Shown here: positions 53,602-61,929 of the stretch, one piece after another
Position numbering within the stretch: the stretch's first letter is position 1
Layout: the number at the start of each line of letters is the position of its first letter
From: Massilia phosphatilytica
GTDB lineage: Bacteria; Pseudomonadota; Gammaproteobacteria; Burkholderiales; Burkholderiaceae_D
Length of the DNA: 64,000 nucleotides
Direction: 5' to 3'
NCBI RefSeq assembly: GCF_002968015.1
Contig: NZ_PUIP01000018.1
Coordinates: 104,798 to 168,797, forward strand
Made by a program: the position numbers and the translations under genes
The notes under the pieces: model-generated
Told to the model about the DNA's origin: nothing
What the model saw: the letters and a program-made list of their open reading frames with translations, nothing else
Database searches by the model: none

Positions 53602-54852
53602 TTATTTGATGCGTACGATGTCCGCGCCCACCGCCGACAGCTTCGCTTCCATCCGGTCGTAGCCGCGATCGAGGTGATAGATGCGGTCGACGAGGGTCGT
53701 GCCCTCGGCGGCCAGGCCGGCGATCACGAGGGACGCCGAGGCGCGCAGGTCGGTCGCCATCACGGGCGCGCCCACGAGGCGGTCGACACCCTTGATGAAG
53801 GCCGTGTTGCCCTCGGTGGAGATCTGCGCGCCCAGGCGGTTCATTTCCTGCACGTGCATGAAGCGGTTTTCGAAGATGGTCTCGGTGACGCGGCTCGATC
53901 CGTTCGCGATCGTGTTCACGGCCATGAACTGGGCCTGCATGTCGGTCGGGAAGCCCGGGTATTCCGTGGTACGGAAGGACACCGGCTGCGGGCGGCCGTC
54001 CATGCGCGCGCGGATGCTGTCGCCTTCGATAGTCAGTTGGACACCCATCTCGCGCAGCTTGTCGATGCCCGCGTCGAAGATGTCCGTGCGGGTGCGGGTG
54101 ATGCGGATGTCGCCGCCCGTCGCCGCCACGGCGCACAGGAACGTCGCCGCTTCGATGCGGTCGGAGATGACCGCGTGTTCGGTGCCGTGCAGGCTGTCGA
54201 CGCCCTGGATCACGAGGCGGTCGGTACCGATGCCGTCGATCTTCGCGCCCATCGCGACGAGCATGTTCGCGAGGTCCGTCACTTCCGGTTCGCGCGCGGC
54301 GTTTTCCAGGATCGTCTCGCCCTCGGCCAGCGTGGCGGCCATCAGGAGGTTCTCGGTGCCCGTCACGGTGATCATGTCCGTGTGGATGCGGGCGCCCTTC
54401 AGGCGAGCCGCTTTCGCGTAGATGTAGCCGCCCTCGATCGTGATCTCGGCGCCCATCTGGCGCAGGCCCTTGATGTGCTGGTCGACGGGACGCGAACCGA
54501 TCGCGCAGCCGCCCGGCAGCGACACCTTGGCTTCGCCGAAGCGCGCCAGCATCGGGCCCAGCACCAGAATCGACGCGCGCATCGTCTTCACCAGTTCGTA
54601 CGGTGCGACGAGGGTTTTGATGGCGGATCCGTTCAGCACGACGTTCTCGTCGTCCTGCGTGACCTTCAGGCCGGTCTGCTCGAGCAGGCGCAGCATCGTG
54701 CGCACGTCGTGCAGGCGCGGCACGTTCGACAGGGCGAGGTCGCCGGCCGTCAGCAGGCCCGCGCACAGGATCGGGAGCGCTGCATTCTTGGCGCCCGAGA
54801 TGGGGATGTCACCGTTCAGGCGCTTGCCGCCGACGATCTGGAGCTTGTCCAT
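53602..54852 (-). CDS. murA: UDP-N-acetylglucosamine 1-carboxyvinyltransferase
   Basis: 416 residues. GAKNAALPIL includes Lys22, which contacts PEP, and the active-site Cys116 in LPGGCAIGSRPVD is present, so fosfomycin sensitivity at this residue is expected. Further landmarks are AEGETILENAAREPEV and TEYPGFPTDMQAQFMAV. It makes UDP-GlcNAc-enolpyruvate, the first committed step of peptidoglycan synthesis. It lies in the leftward cluster between bolA and hisG. Confidence 0.98.
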   Translation of the reverse strand: MDKLQIVGGKRLNGDIPISGAKNAALPILCAGLLTAGDLALSNVPRLHDVRTMLRLLEQTGLKVTQDDENVVLNGSAIKTLVAPYELVKTMRASILVLGPMLARFGEAKVSLPGGCAIGSRPVDQHIKGLRQMGAEITIEGGYIYAKAARLKGARIHTDMITVTGTENLLMAATLAEGETILENAAREPEVTDLANMLVAMGAKIDGIGTDRLVIQGVDSLHGTEHAVISDRIEAATFLCAVAATGGDIRITRTRTDIFDAGIDKLREMGVQLTIEGDSIRARMDGRPQPVSFRTTEYPGFPTDMQAQFMAVNTIANGSSRVTETIFENRFMHVQEMNRLGAQISTEGNTAFIKGVDRLVGAPVMATDLRASASLVIAGLAAEGTTLVDRIYHLDRGYDRMEAKLSAVGADIVRIK

Positions 54853-54865
54853 GCTTATCCTTGGC

Positions 54866-55102
54866 TTAGTTACCGTATTCGTCCGGGGTGAGCGTCTTCA
54901 TCGACAGCGCGTGGATTTCTTCACGCATGCGGTCGCCCAAAGCGGCGTAGACGATCTGGTGGCGCTGGATGCGGCTCTTGCCGGCGAACGCGGGCGAGAC
55001 GATGACGGCGCTGAAATGCTGGCCATCGCCTTCCACTTCGAGGTGGGTGCATTCCAGGCCCTTTTGGATGTAGCCGTGGATCAGTTCGGGTGTAGTAACC
55101 AT
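54866..55102 (-). CDS. BolA/IbaG family protein
   Basis: 78 residues with the BolA-fold pattern: LECTHLEVEGDGQHFSAVIVSPAFAGKSRIQRHQIVYAAL, including the His and loop used with monothiol glutaredoxins to bind [2Fe-2S]. IHALSMKTLTPDEY closes the domain. Its position next to murA and the mla-type genes is that of ibaG (yrbA) in E. coli, so it is closer to IbaG than to BolA proper. It is 13 bp upstream of murA. Confidence 0.92.
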   Translation of the reverse strand: MVTTPELIHGYIQKGLECTHLEVEGDGQHFSAVIVSPAFAGKSRIQRHQIVYAALGDRMREEIHALSMKTLTPDEYGN

Positions 55103-55108
55103 GTTTTG

Positions 55109-55876
55109 TCAGTGACGCAGCTTGTAGCCGCGGCGAAGCAGATTGATTGCGATAGCGGCCAAGGCCACGAAGAAGACAGCGACGATGGCCAGGCTGGTCC
55201 AGGGCGACACGTCGGACTGGCCAAAGAAACCATAGCGGAACCCGTCAATCATATAAAAGAACGGGTTGAAATGCGAGACTGCAAGCCAGAACGGCGGAAG
55301 TTTCTTAATGGAATAGAACACACCGGCCAAAAATGTTGCAGGCGTGATCAAAAAGTTCTGGAACGCGGCCAGCTGGTCGAATTTTTCCGCCCAGATGCCG
55401 GCGATGACGCCCAGCGTGCCGAGGATGCCGGCGCCCAGCAGCGCGAACACGACGATCCACAACGGCGCCACGAACGACAGGTGCGCGAACCACGCCGTGA
55501 TGATGAACACGCCCAGGCCGACGGCCAGCCCGCGCACGACGGACGCCGTCACGTACGCGGACAGGATCTCCACGTGCGACAGCGGCGGCAGCAGGATGAA
55601 CACGAGGTTGCCCGTGATTTTCGACTGGATCAGCGACGACGACGAGTTGGCGAACGCGTTCTGCAGCACGCTCATCATCACGAGACCCGGGACGAGGAAC
55701 GACGTGTAGCTGACGCCATCGAGCATCTCGACGCGGCCGTCGAGCACGTGGCCGAAGATCAGCAAATACAGCATCGCGCTGACGACGGGCGCGGCGATGG
55801 TCTGCGTCGCGACCTTCCAGAAGCGCAGGATTTCTTTATAAAACAGGGTGCGGAAGCCTACGGAAAACGCATTCAT
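55109..55876 (-). CDS. ABC-2 type transporter permease (YadH-like)
   Basis: A 255-residue protein with six hydrophobic segments. The conserved GLVMMSVLQNAFANSSSSLIQSKITGNLVF and VFYSIKKLPPFWLAVSHFNPFFYMIDGFRYGFFG regions match the YadH/NodJ group of ABC-2 permeases. It pairs with the ATPase gene upstream, which it overlaps by 4 bp. YadGH-type transporters are often found beside mla and murA genes; their substrate is not established. It precedes the BolA-family gene by 6 bp. Confidence 0.93.
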   Translation of the reverse strand: MNAFSVGFRTLFYKEILRFWKVATQTIAAPVVSAMLYLLIFGHVLDGRVEMLDGVSYTSFLVPGLVMMSVLQNAFANSSSSLIQSKITGNLVFILLPPLSHVEILSAYVTASVVRGLAVGLGVFIITAWFAHLSFVAPLWIVVFALLGAGILGTLGVIAGIWAEKFDQLAAFQNFLITPATFLAGVFYSIKKLPPFWLAVSHFNPFFYMIDGFRYGFFGQSDVSPWTSLAIVAVFFVALAAIAINLLRRGYKLRH

Positions 55877-56790
55877 CGTACCGGGCTCCCTTCCATGATC
55901 TGGATAAAAATGTCTTCCAGGTCGGCCTGCTGCAGCTGCATCTCGTCGATCTCGGCACCGGATTCGCGCAGGCGCGCAAGGATGCCTTCCACCTCGCTGT
56001 ATTCGTTCACGCGCAGGGTGTAGGTGTTGCCGCCATTGTGTTCATCGTGCGCGACGAGGTGGCGCAGGCCTTCCGGCAGCGTCCCGTGCTTCAGGTTCAC
56101 GACGAGCGACGAGCCGGACACCCGGCGCAGCAGCTGCGACATGGTGTCCAGCGCGACGACGTTGCCCGTCTTGAGCATGGCCACGCGCTGGCACATGGCC
56201 TGCGCTTCTTCCAGGTAGTGCGTCGTCAGGACGACCGTGTGTCCCTCGCGGTTCAGGCGCGCGATGAACTTCCACAGCGTCTGGCGCAGTTCGACGTCGA
56301 CGCCGGCCGTCGGTTCGTCCAGCACGATCACGGGCGGTTTATGGACGAGGGCCTGGGCGACGAGCACGCGGCGCTTCATGCCGCCGGACAGCGCGCGCAT
56401 GTTGACGTCCGCCTTGGGCGTGAGGTCGAGGTTTTCCATGACCTCGTCGATCCATGGATCGTTGTTCTTCAGGCCGAAATAGCCGGATTGCAGGCGCAAG
56501 GTCTCGCGCACGGTGAAGAACGGGTCGAACACGAGTTCCTGCGGCACGACGCCCAGCTTCATGCGCGCGTCGCGGAAGTCGCGCACGACATCGTGGCCGT
56601 GGATGCGCACGCTGCCCACGTCCGGACGAATCAGGCCGGCGATGGTCGAAATCAGGGTCGTCTTGCCGGCGCCATTCGGGCCGAGGAGGCCGAAGAATTC
56701 GCCTTGTTCGATGTTCAGTGAAACGCCCTTGAGGGCCTTGAAGCCCTTGTAGCTTTTCTCGACGCTGTCGATCTGGATGGCTGCTGTCAT
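55873..56790 (-). CDS. ABC transporter ATP-binding protein (YadG-like)
   Basis: 305 residues. Walker A GLLGPNGAGKTT, signature ALSGGMKRRVLVAQAL (LSGG) and Walker B PPVIVLDEPTAGVD are intact, with H-loop VVLTTHYLEEA. A C-terminal segment of about 90 residues (VLTLRV-like beta strands, EGILARLRESGAEI) is typical of drug/polysaccharide exporters. It operates with the ABC-2 permease whose gene starts in its last codon. A bidirectional-looking terminator separates it from mlaB. Confidence 0.95.
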   Translation of the reverse strand: MTAAIQIDSVEKSYKGFKALKGVSLNIEQGEFFGLLGPNGAGKTTLISTIAGLIRPDVGSVRIHGHDVVRDFRDARMKLGVVPQELVFDPFFTVRETLRLQSGYFGLKNNDPWIDEVMENLDLTPKADVNMRALSGGMKRRVLVAQALVHKPPVIVLDEPTAGVDVELRQTLWKFIARLNREGHTVVLTTHYLEEAQAMCQRVAMLKTGNVVALDTMSQLLRRVSGSSLVVNLKHGTLPEGLRHLVAHDEHNGGNTYTLRVNEYSEVEGILARLRESGAEIDEMQLQQADLEDIFIQIMEGSPVR

Positions 56791-56845
56791 GCGTTGGGGA
56801 TCCGAAGGACCGGAACCGTGCGGGGGAAACGAGCCATTATAGAAG

Positions 56846-56878
56846 AAAACGCCACGGCGTTCCGGGCCGTGGCGTTTT
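56846..56878. terminator. Intrinsic terminator between mlaB and the ABC-ATPase gene
   Basis: AAAACGCCACGG (56846-56857) and CCGTGGCGTTTT (56867-56878) form a 12-bp stem with a 9-nt loop. The A/T ends give a U-tract in both directions. It ends the mla operon, whose last gene stops at 56931, and isolates the ABC transporter/murA/his unit downstream. Confidence 0.85.
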
Positions 56879-56883
56879 GTAGG

Positions 56884-56902
56884 GTGGGCACTCCGTGCCC
56901 AC
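56884..56902. repeat. REP-like palindrome
   Basis: GTGGGCAC, TCC, GTGCCCAC: an 8-bp perfect inverted repeat in a GTAGGGTGGGCA context. This motif resembles dispersed intergenic palindromes I associate with Oxalobacteraceae genomes. Only one copy is seen here, directly beside the mla terminator. Confidence 0.4.
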
Positions 56903-56930
56903 GCGTGACGTTCGCGACTTGTTGGCGCCG

Positions 56931-57206
56931 TTACGCGCGCCCCAACAACCCGTCGACGCCGTACAACTTTGCCAACGCATCGACGTTGGCCGGCACATTG
57001 ATGAACTTGAGACTGCGCCCCTGCCCCTGCGCGCGGCGTTGCCAGGCCAGCATCAGGGCCAGGGCCGAGGAGTCGGCGGCCTTGACGCCGCCAAGGTCGA
57101 ACTCGGTTTCGCCGGCGGTCACGGCCGCGCAGCCCTGCGCCAACGCCGCTTGTGCGTTGTCGAACGTCAGGGCTTCCAGCGAGAGCATGGGGTTCGCTTC
57201 CGCCAT
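56931..57206 (-). CDS. mlaB: STAS-domain protein MlaB
   Basis: 91 residues forming one STAS domain: LSLEALTFDNAQAALAQG, then GETEFDLGGVKAADSSALALMLAWQRRAQ, with the ADSSAL turn that in STAS proteins carries the conserved Ser/Thr. It is the cytoplasmic regulatory subunit of the MlaFEDB phospholipid transporter and binds MlaF. It is the last gene of the mla operon, starting 2 bp after mlaC. Confidence 0.9.
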   Translation of the reverse strand: MAEANPMLSLEALTFDNAQAALAQGCAAVTAGETEFDLGGVKAADSSALALMLAWQRRAQGQGRSLKFINVPANVDALAKLYGVDGLLGRA

Positions 57207-57208
57207 GC

Positions 57209-57862
57209 TTACTTCTGCGCGGACTTGGCCAGCGGCTTGTTGGCCAGCTGCTCGTTGCGGTCGTGCAGCTTCTTGATCAGGCCGTCAATGCCGTTCTTGC
57301 CGATTTCCGACGCGAAGGTGCTCTTGTAGGTCTCGACCAGCCACGCGCCCAGCACGTTCAGGTCGAAGATCTTCCAGCCCTGCGGGCCCTTGGACAGGCG
57401 GTAGTTCAGGGTGATCGGCTCGCCGCGGGTCAGGTTGACCTGCGATTTCACCTCGACTTCCGTGTCGGCCGGGTCGGCGCGGAACGGCTTGAACTCGATG
57501 GTTTCGTTCTTGATCTGCGACAGCGCACCGGAGTAGGTGTACACGAGCAGCGTGCGGAACTCTGCCGACAGCTGCTTCTGCTGCTCCGGGGTCGCCTGGC
57601 GCCAGAAGCGGCCGGCGGCCTGGGCGGTCATCTTGTCCGAATCGACGTACGGCAGGATCTTGCTGTTGACCAGATCCATGATCTTTTTGCTATTGCCAGC
57701 CTGGATGTCCTTGTCGGCCTTGACGCTGTCGATCACGTCGGTGGAGACGCGCTTGACGAGGGCATCCGGTGCCTCGACGGCGGCACGGGCCGGCGCGACG
57801 AGAACGGCGGTGGACATCGCCACGGCGGCGGCGGTCACGATCAGTTTTGCGATGGGCTTCAT
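57209..57862 (-). CDS. mlaC: Periplasmic phospholipid-binding protein MlaC
   Basis: 217 residues with a signal peptide (MKPIAKLIVTAAAVAMSTAVLVAPARA). The MlaC/Ttg2D pattern is KILPYVDSDKMTAQAAGRFWRQATPEQQKQL...RTLLVYTYSGAL and LNYRLSKGPQGWKIFDLNVLGAWLVETYKSTF. It shuttles phospholipids across the periplasm between MlaA at the outer membrane and MlaFEDB at the inner membrane. It lies 77 bp after mlaA in the same unit. Confidence 0.95.
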   Translation of the reverse strand: MKPIAKLIVTAAAVAMSTAVLVAPARAAVEAPDALVKRVSTDVIDSVKADKDIQAGNSKKIMDLVNSKILPYVDSDKMTAQAAGRFWRQATPEQQKQLSAEFRTLLVYTYSGALSQIKNETIEFKPFRADPADTEVEVKSQVNLTRGEPITLNYRLSKGPQGWKIFDLNVLGAWLVETYKSTFASEIGKNGIDGLIKKLHDRNEQLANKPLAKSAQK

Positions 57863-57939
57863 ACGCTTCCTTTATCTTGGTTGGGTCTGACCGGGCGGTC
57901 CCGCGTGCTGCGCGGACGGCCTGGCTGTACCGTGGTTAA

Positions 57940-58845
57940 CTATTTACTGGCCGGTTCGGATGACACGGGCGCCGGCACGGGCGGATTATTGGGTGCCGAA
58001 CCCGCGGCCGGCGCCGCTGCGGGCTCGTCCGCGCCGTCTTCCGGCACCGGTTTCGGGCCCAGCTTCACGCCCAGCTTCGATTCGACCTTCTCCTGGACCT
58101 TCTCCAGTTTCTCGTGGACTTTGTCGGCGCGTTCCTGCGCCTTGTCGGTGTCGAGCACCTTGCTGCTGCGGCGTTGCATATAGCCATCACGGATGAACTC
58201 GTAACGGTCGAGGGCGGCGTCTTCCAACAGGTTCGACGCGTCCAGCACGCTGGCGCGCTGGTCGACCGCACGGAGGACGATGCCGCCGGTGCGCCAGTCC
58301 ACGTCGTTCACGTGGGTCCACGCATCACCCCACCAGTCGGCCGGCAAGGCCGCGGTGTCACGGATCGTAGATGGGCCCAGCAGCGGCAACATCAAGTAGG
58401 GGCCGCTCGGCACGCCCCAATACCCCAGGGTCTGGCCGAAGTCTTCGTTATGCTTGCGCATGCCGGCCGGGGTGGCGATGTCGAGCACGCCGGCGAGACC
58501 CAGCGTGGAGTTCACGGCAAAACGCATGAAATCGTTCAAGCCATCTTGCCCTTTCAGCTGGGCAAAATTGTTCAGCGAGCTCCACAGATCGGTCAAGTTA
58601 CCGAAGAAATTGTTCACGCCCGTCTGCACAAAGGTCGGCGTGACGTTCTTGTAGGCAGTGGCGGCCGGCTTCAGGGCGACGCGGTCGACCGTGTCGTTGA
58701 AGCTGAACATGGCCCGGTTGAACTTCTCGAACGGGTCTCTCGGGTTGGCGGTCGTCGCACAGCCACTCAGCAATACGGCTGCACCGAGTGCCAGCGCCAG
58801 GCCAGTGCGCGTACGCGGCATGGCGGAGTCATTGCGGTTCGTCAT
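57940..58845 (-). CDS. mlaA: Outer-membrane lipoprotein MlaA (VacJ)
   Basis: 301 residues. The lipoprotein signal has lipobox LLSGC (Cys at about residue 29). The MlaA pattern NPRDPFEKFNRAMFSFNDTVDRVALKPAATAYKNVTP is followed by DFGQTLGYWGVPSGPYLMLPLLGPSTIRD, the VacJ signature. A C-terminal low-complexity tail of about 90 residues (Ala/Pro/Glu-rich) is longer than in E. coli. It removes mislocalised phospholipids from the outer leaflet. In E. coli mlaA is unlinked; here it sits in the mla operon. Confidence 0.95.
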   Translation of the reverse strand: MTNRNDSAMPRTRTGLALALGAAVLLSGCATTANPRDPFEKFNRAMFSFNDTVDRVALKPAATAYKNVTPTFVQTGVNNFFGNLTDLWSSLNNFAQLKGQDGLNDFMRFAVNSTLGLAGVLDIATPAGMRKHNEDFGQTLGYWGVPSGPYLMLPLLGPSTIRDTAALPADWWGDAWTHVNDVDWRTGGIVLRAVDQRASVLDASNLLEDAALDRYEFIRDGYMQRRSSKVLDTDKAQERADKVHEKLEKVQEKVESKLGVKLGPKPVPEDGADEPAAAPAAGSAPNNPPVPAPVSSEPASK

Positions 58846-59315
58846 TTGCTACTGTCCTTTCCTTCGGCTGCCTTGCTGTAAATAAATTGATTAATCAAGT
58901 CTTCGAGCACTGCGGCCGATTGCGTACGGGTAATGCGGTCGCCTTCGACGAGATTGTTCGTGTCGCCACCGGCCTCGATGCCGATGTATTGCTCACCCAG
59001 CAGACCCGACGTCAGGATCTTCAGGGAGCTGTCCTTCGGGAACTTGTAAGCAGGATTGAGATCGAGGCGGACGATGGCCTGGAAGCTTTTATCGTCGAAC
59101 GAGATGTCGCCCACGCGGCCCACGACCACACCCGCGCTCTTGACGGGCGACTGCGGCTTCAGGCCGCCGATATTGTCGAATTTGCCCGTGATGGCGTACG
59201 TCTTGCTGAACGAGATCGTGCTCATGTTACCGGCCTTGAGTGCCAGGAAAAGGAGCGATAACGCACCCAACAAGACAAAAAGGCCAACCCAGACGTCAAT
59301 GGATTTACGATGCAT
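58842..59315 (-). CDS. mlaD: MlaD, MCE-domain substrate-binding subunit
   Basis: 157 residues: an N-terminal anchor (SIDVWVGLFVLLGALSLLFLAL), then one MCE domain (ITGKFDNIGGLKPQSPVKSAGVVVGRV, LLGEQYIGIEAGGD). It forms the periplasmic hexamer of the inner-membrane phospholipid transporter. It overlaps mlaA by 4 bp downstream and follows mlaE by 22 bp. Confidence 0.95.
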   Translation of the reverse strand: MHRKSIDVWVGLFVLLGALSLLFLALKAGNMSTISFSKTYAITGKFDNIGGLKPQSPVKSAGVVVGRVGDISFDDKSFQAIVRLDLNPAYKFPKDSSLKILTSGLLGEQYIGIEAGGDTNNLVEGDRITRTQSAAVLEDLINQFIYSKAAEGKDSSK

Positions 59316-59337
59316 AAGTTTTTCCCAACTCTTCTGA

Positions 59338-60117
59338 TTACTTGTTGAACATCAAGGCCGTCATGACAAAGTCCAGCCCCAGCACCATCAGCGACGCGAT
59401 CACGACGGTGCGCGTGGTGGCGCGCGATACGCCTTCCGGCGTCGGCTGCGCTTCGTAGCCCTGGAACAGGGCCGTGAAGGTCACGGCCATGCCAAACACG
59501 AAACTCTTGATGACGCCATTCATGATGTCGCGGCGCACGTCGATGTTCGCCTGCATCTGCGACCAGAACGCACCCTCGTCCACGCCGATCAGTTGCACGC
59601 CGACGAGGTAGCCGCCGATCACGCCGATGGCGGAAAACACGGCGGCCAGCACCGGCATGGCGATCACGCCCGCCCAGAAACGGGGCGCCAGCACGCGCTG
59701 GATCGGATTGACAGCCATCATTTCCATCGCGGTCAGTTGCTCGCCGGCCTTCATGAGGCCGATTTCCGCCGTGAGGGATGTACCGGCACGGCCGGCGAAC
59801 AGCAGCGCCGTCACGACCGGGCCCAGCTCGCGCAACAGCGACAGCGCCACGAGCTGGCCCAGCTTTTCCTCGGCGCCGAACTGGCTCAGCGTGTAATACC
59901 CCTGCAGGCCCAGCACCATGCCGACGAACAGGCCGGATACGGTGATGATCAGCAGGGAATAATTGCCGATGAAGTGGACCTGTTCCGAGATCAGGGTCGG
60001 ACGGCGCAGCGCGCCAGGCGCCTTGCCGAGCAGGCCGCCGAACGAACGCGTGACGAAGCCGACGCGGGCAAACGTGTCGAGGACGAAACCCCCGAGGAGT
60101 GCGAGAGGATTGGTCAT
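59338..60117 (-). CDS. mlaE: MlaE, ABC transporter permease
   Basis: 259 residues from the ATG at 60117 (MTNPLALLGGFVLDTFARVGF). It is a multi-pass protein with the MlaE/YrbE pattern LSLLRELGPVVTALLFAGRAGTSLTAEIGLMKAGEQLTAMEMMAV. It is the permease of the MlaFEDB complex. Its start overlaps the mlaF stop by 4 bp. The much longer frame that runs upstream is only antiphase reading of mlaF. Confidence 0.96.
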   Translation of the reverse strand: MTNPLALLGGFVLDTFARVGFVTRSFGGLLGKAPGALRRPTLISEQVHFIGNYSLLIITVSGLFVGMVLGLQGYYTLSQFGAEEKLGQLVALSLLRELGPVVTALLFAGRAGTSLTAEIGLMKAGEQLTAMEMMAVNPIQRVLAPRFWAGVIAMPVLAAVFSAIGVIGGYLVGVQLIGVDEGAFWSQMQANIDVRRDIMNGVIKSFVFGMAVTFTALFQGYEAQPTPEGVSRATTRTVVIASLMVLGLDFVMTALMFNK

Positions 60118-60917
60118 CGCTTGCCTCCCAGGCCCAGGTCCTCGGCCAGCGATTTGCCGGGATAGTGGAACGGCACGGGGCCGTCCGGCTCGGCGTTCAC
60201 GAATTGTTTGACGTACGGATCGGTCGAGCGGCGCATCTCGTCCGGCGTGCCTGCCGCGACGATCCGGCCCGCGGACAGGAAATAAACGTAATCGGCGATC
60301 ATGAAGGTTTCGTTCACGTCGTGCGAGACGAGGATGGACGTCGAGCCGAGCGCGTCGTTCAGGTTGCGGATCAGGTTGGCGGTCACGCCCATCGAGATCG
60401 GGTCGAGGCCGGCGAACGGTTCGTCGTACATGATCAGCGCCGGGTCGAGCGCGACGGCACGCGCCAGCGCCACGCGGCGCGCCATGCCGCCCGAGATCTC
60501 GTTCGGCTTCAGGCCGGCCGCGTTGCGCAGGCCGACGGCGTTCAGGCGCATCAGCACGAGGTCGCGAATGAGTTCTTCCGGCAGCTCCGTATGCTCGCGC
60601 AGCGGAAAGGCCACGTTCTCGAACACGGTCAGGTCGGTGAACAGCGCGCCGAACTGGAACAGCATGCCCATCTTGCGCCGCAACCTGTACAGGCCGTCGG
60701 TGTCGAGCTGGTTCACCACCTCGCCATTCACGGCGACGGTGCCGCGCTGCGGCTTGATCTGGCCGCCGATCAGGCGCAGGACCGTCGTCTTGCCCGAGCC
60801 GGAGCCGCCCATCACGGCAATCAGCTTGCCGCGCGGGAAGTCCATGCTCAGGTTCTGCAGGATCGGGCGATCGCCATACGAAAAATGCAGATCGCGAATT
60901 TCGACGAGGTTGGACAC
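60114..60917 (-). CDS. mlaF: MlaF, ABC transporter ATP-binding subunit
   Basis: 267 residues from a GTG at 60917 (VSNLVEIRDLHFSYGDRPI). Walker A GGSGSGKTT, signature NEISGGMARRVALARAV and Walker B ALIMYDEPFAGLD are intact, with H-loop ILVSHDVNE. It powers phospholipid transport with MlaE, MlaD and MlaB. It is the first gene of the mla operon, so its promoter must lie in 60918-61284. Upstream reading of the frame to 60998 gives a Cys/Pro-rich extension unlike the family. Confidence 0.95.
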   Translation of the reverse strand: MSNLVEIRDLHFSYGDRPILQNLSMDFPRGKLIAVMGGSGSGKTTVLRLIGGQIKPQRGTVAVNGEVVNQLDTDGLYRLRRKMGMLFQFGALFTDLTVFENVAFPLREHTELPEELIRDLVLMRLNAVGLRNAAGLKPNEISGGMARRVALARAVALDPALIMYDEPFAGLDPISMGVTANLIRNLNDALGSTSILVSHDVNETFMIADYVYFLSAGRIVAAGTPDEMRRSTDPYVKQFVNAEPDGPVPFHYPGKSLAEDLGLGGKR

Positions 60918-61284
60918 AGTGGATATTGGTATTTGGAGAATCCCGTATTGTAGTGCAGAAACGGCAAGGCCTGCTGGACACGGCCCATTTCCGAACATGT
61001 TATCGACGTGATATTACAACATTACTAAATCACGAGTCAGATATTTTGGAACATAAGTGCTTGTTTTTACTAAGTTATGCATACAACACATTGTTTCACA
61101 TCAGTAAACAATCTTTACAAATGCCGTTCGGAAACCCCTTTTTTGGAGGCATCCTGAAGATTCATTACATCCCGTTTATATGTCATGTCCCGGACGCCGG
61201 GAAGGGGTCGATACGAGTCTTCCGGACGCCGCGCATTTAACAATCGCGCGCCGAATCTTCGTCCGTGGCGGCAGTCTAACGGTC
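60918..61284. promoter_or_regulatory. AT-rich divergent intergenic region (mla / hydrolase promoters)
   Basis: 367 bp without a credible gene, markedly AT-richer than both sides, between divergent mlaF and the hydrolase gene. It should hold both promoters. The only structure noticed is a 7-bp inverted repeat ATTGTTT (61090-61096) / AAACAAT (61106-61112), which could be an operator. No well-matched -35/-10 pair could be assigned confidently. Confidence 0.4.
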
Positions 61285-61929
61285 ATGACAAAAGCCCTGG
61301 TCCACATCGACAGCGGCGCCGCGACGATGGAAGGCATGCTCGAGCTGCCCCACGATGCATCCGGCGTCGTGCTGTTCGCACACGGCAGCGGCAGCAGCCG
61401 GCTAAGCCCGCGCAACAACCACGTGGCGCACGTGCTGCGCGACGCCGGCATCGGCACGCTGCTGCTGGACCTGCTCACGCCGCACGAAGACCGCCAATAC
61501 CATAACCGTTTCGACATTTCTCTGCTGACGGACCGCCTGCGTGCGGCCGCCGCGTGGCTGGGCGCGCAGGATGCGACGACCCCTTTGCCACTCGGCCTGT
61601 TCGGCGCCAGCACGGGCGCGGCCGCCGCGCTGCAACTGGCGGCCGACCCGGCGGTGCCCGTCGCGGCCGTCGTCTCGCGCGGCGGCCGGCCGGATCTCGC
61701 CGGCAGCGACGCCTTGCGCGCCGTCGAGGCACCGACACTCCTCATCGTGGGCGGTGCCGACGAACCCGTCATCGCCCTGAACCGGCAAGCCTATGCCGAG
61801 CTGGGTTGCGTGAAGCGGCTGGAGATCGTGCCCGGCGCGACTCACCTCTTCGAGGAACCGGGCACGCTGGAAGAGGTGGCGCGGCTGGCGGCCGACTGGT
61901 TTACCGCCTGGTTCACCCATGAGCCCTGA
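61285..61929 (+). CDS. Alpha/beta hydrolase (dienelactone hydrolase-like)
   Basis: 214 residues from the ATG at 61285 (MTKALVHIDSGAATMEGMLELP). The hydrolase fold shows VVLFAHGSGSSRLSPRNN (oxyanion region), nucleophile Ser in GLFGASTGAAAAL, Asp in LIVGGADEPVI and His in PGATHLFEEPG. In many genomes this domain is fused to or beside a phosphoribosyltransferase-like domain; none is present here. The substrate is unknown. It overlaps the CapA-like gene by 11 bp. Confidence 0.85.
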   Translation: MTKALVHIDSGAATMEGMLELPHDASGVVLFAHGSGSSRLSPRNNHVAHVLRDAGIGTLLLDLLTPHEDRQYHNRFDISLLTDRLRAAAAWLGAQDATTPLPLGLFGASTGAAAALQLAADPAVPVAAVVSRGGRPDLAGSDALRAVEAPTLLIVGGADEPVIALNRQAYAELGCVKRLEIVPGATHLFEEPGTLEEVARLAADWFTAWFTHEP

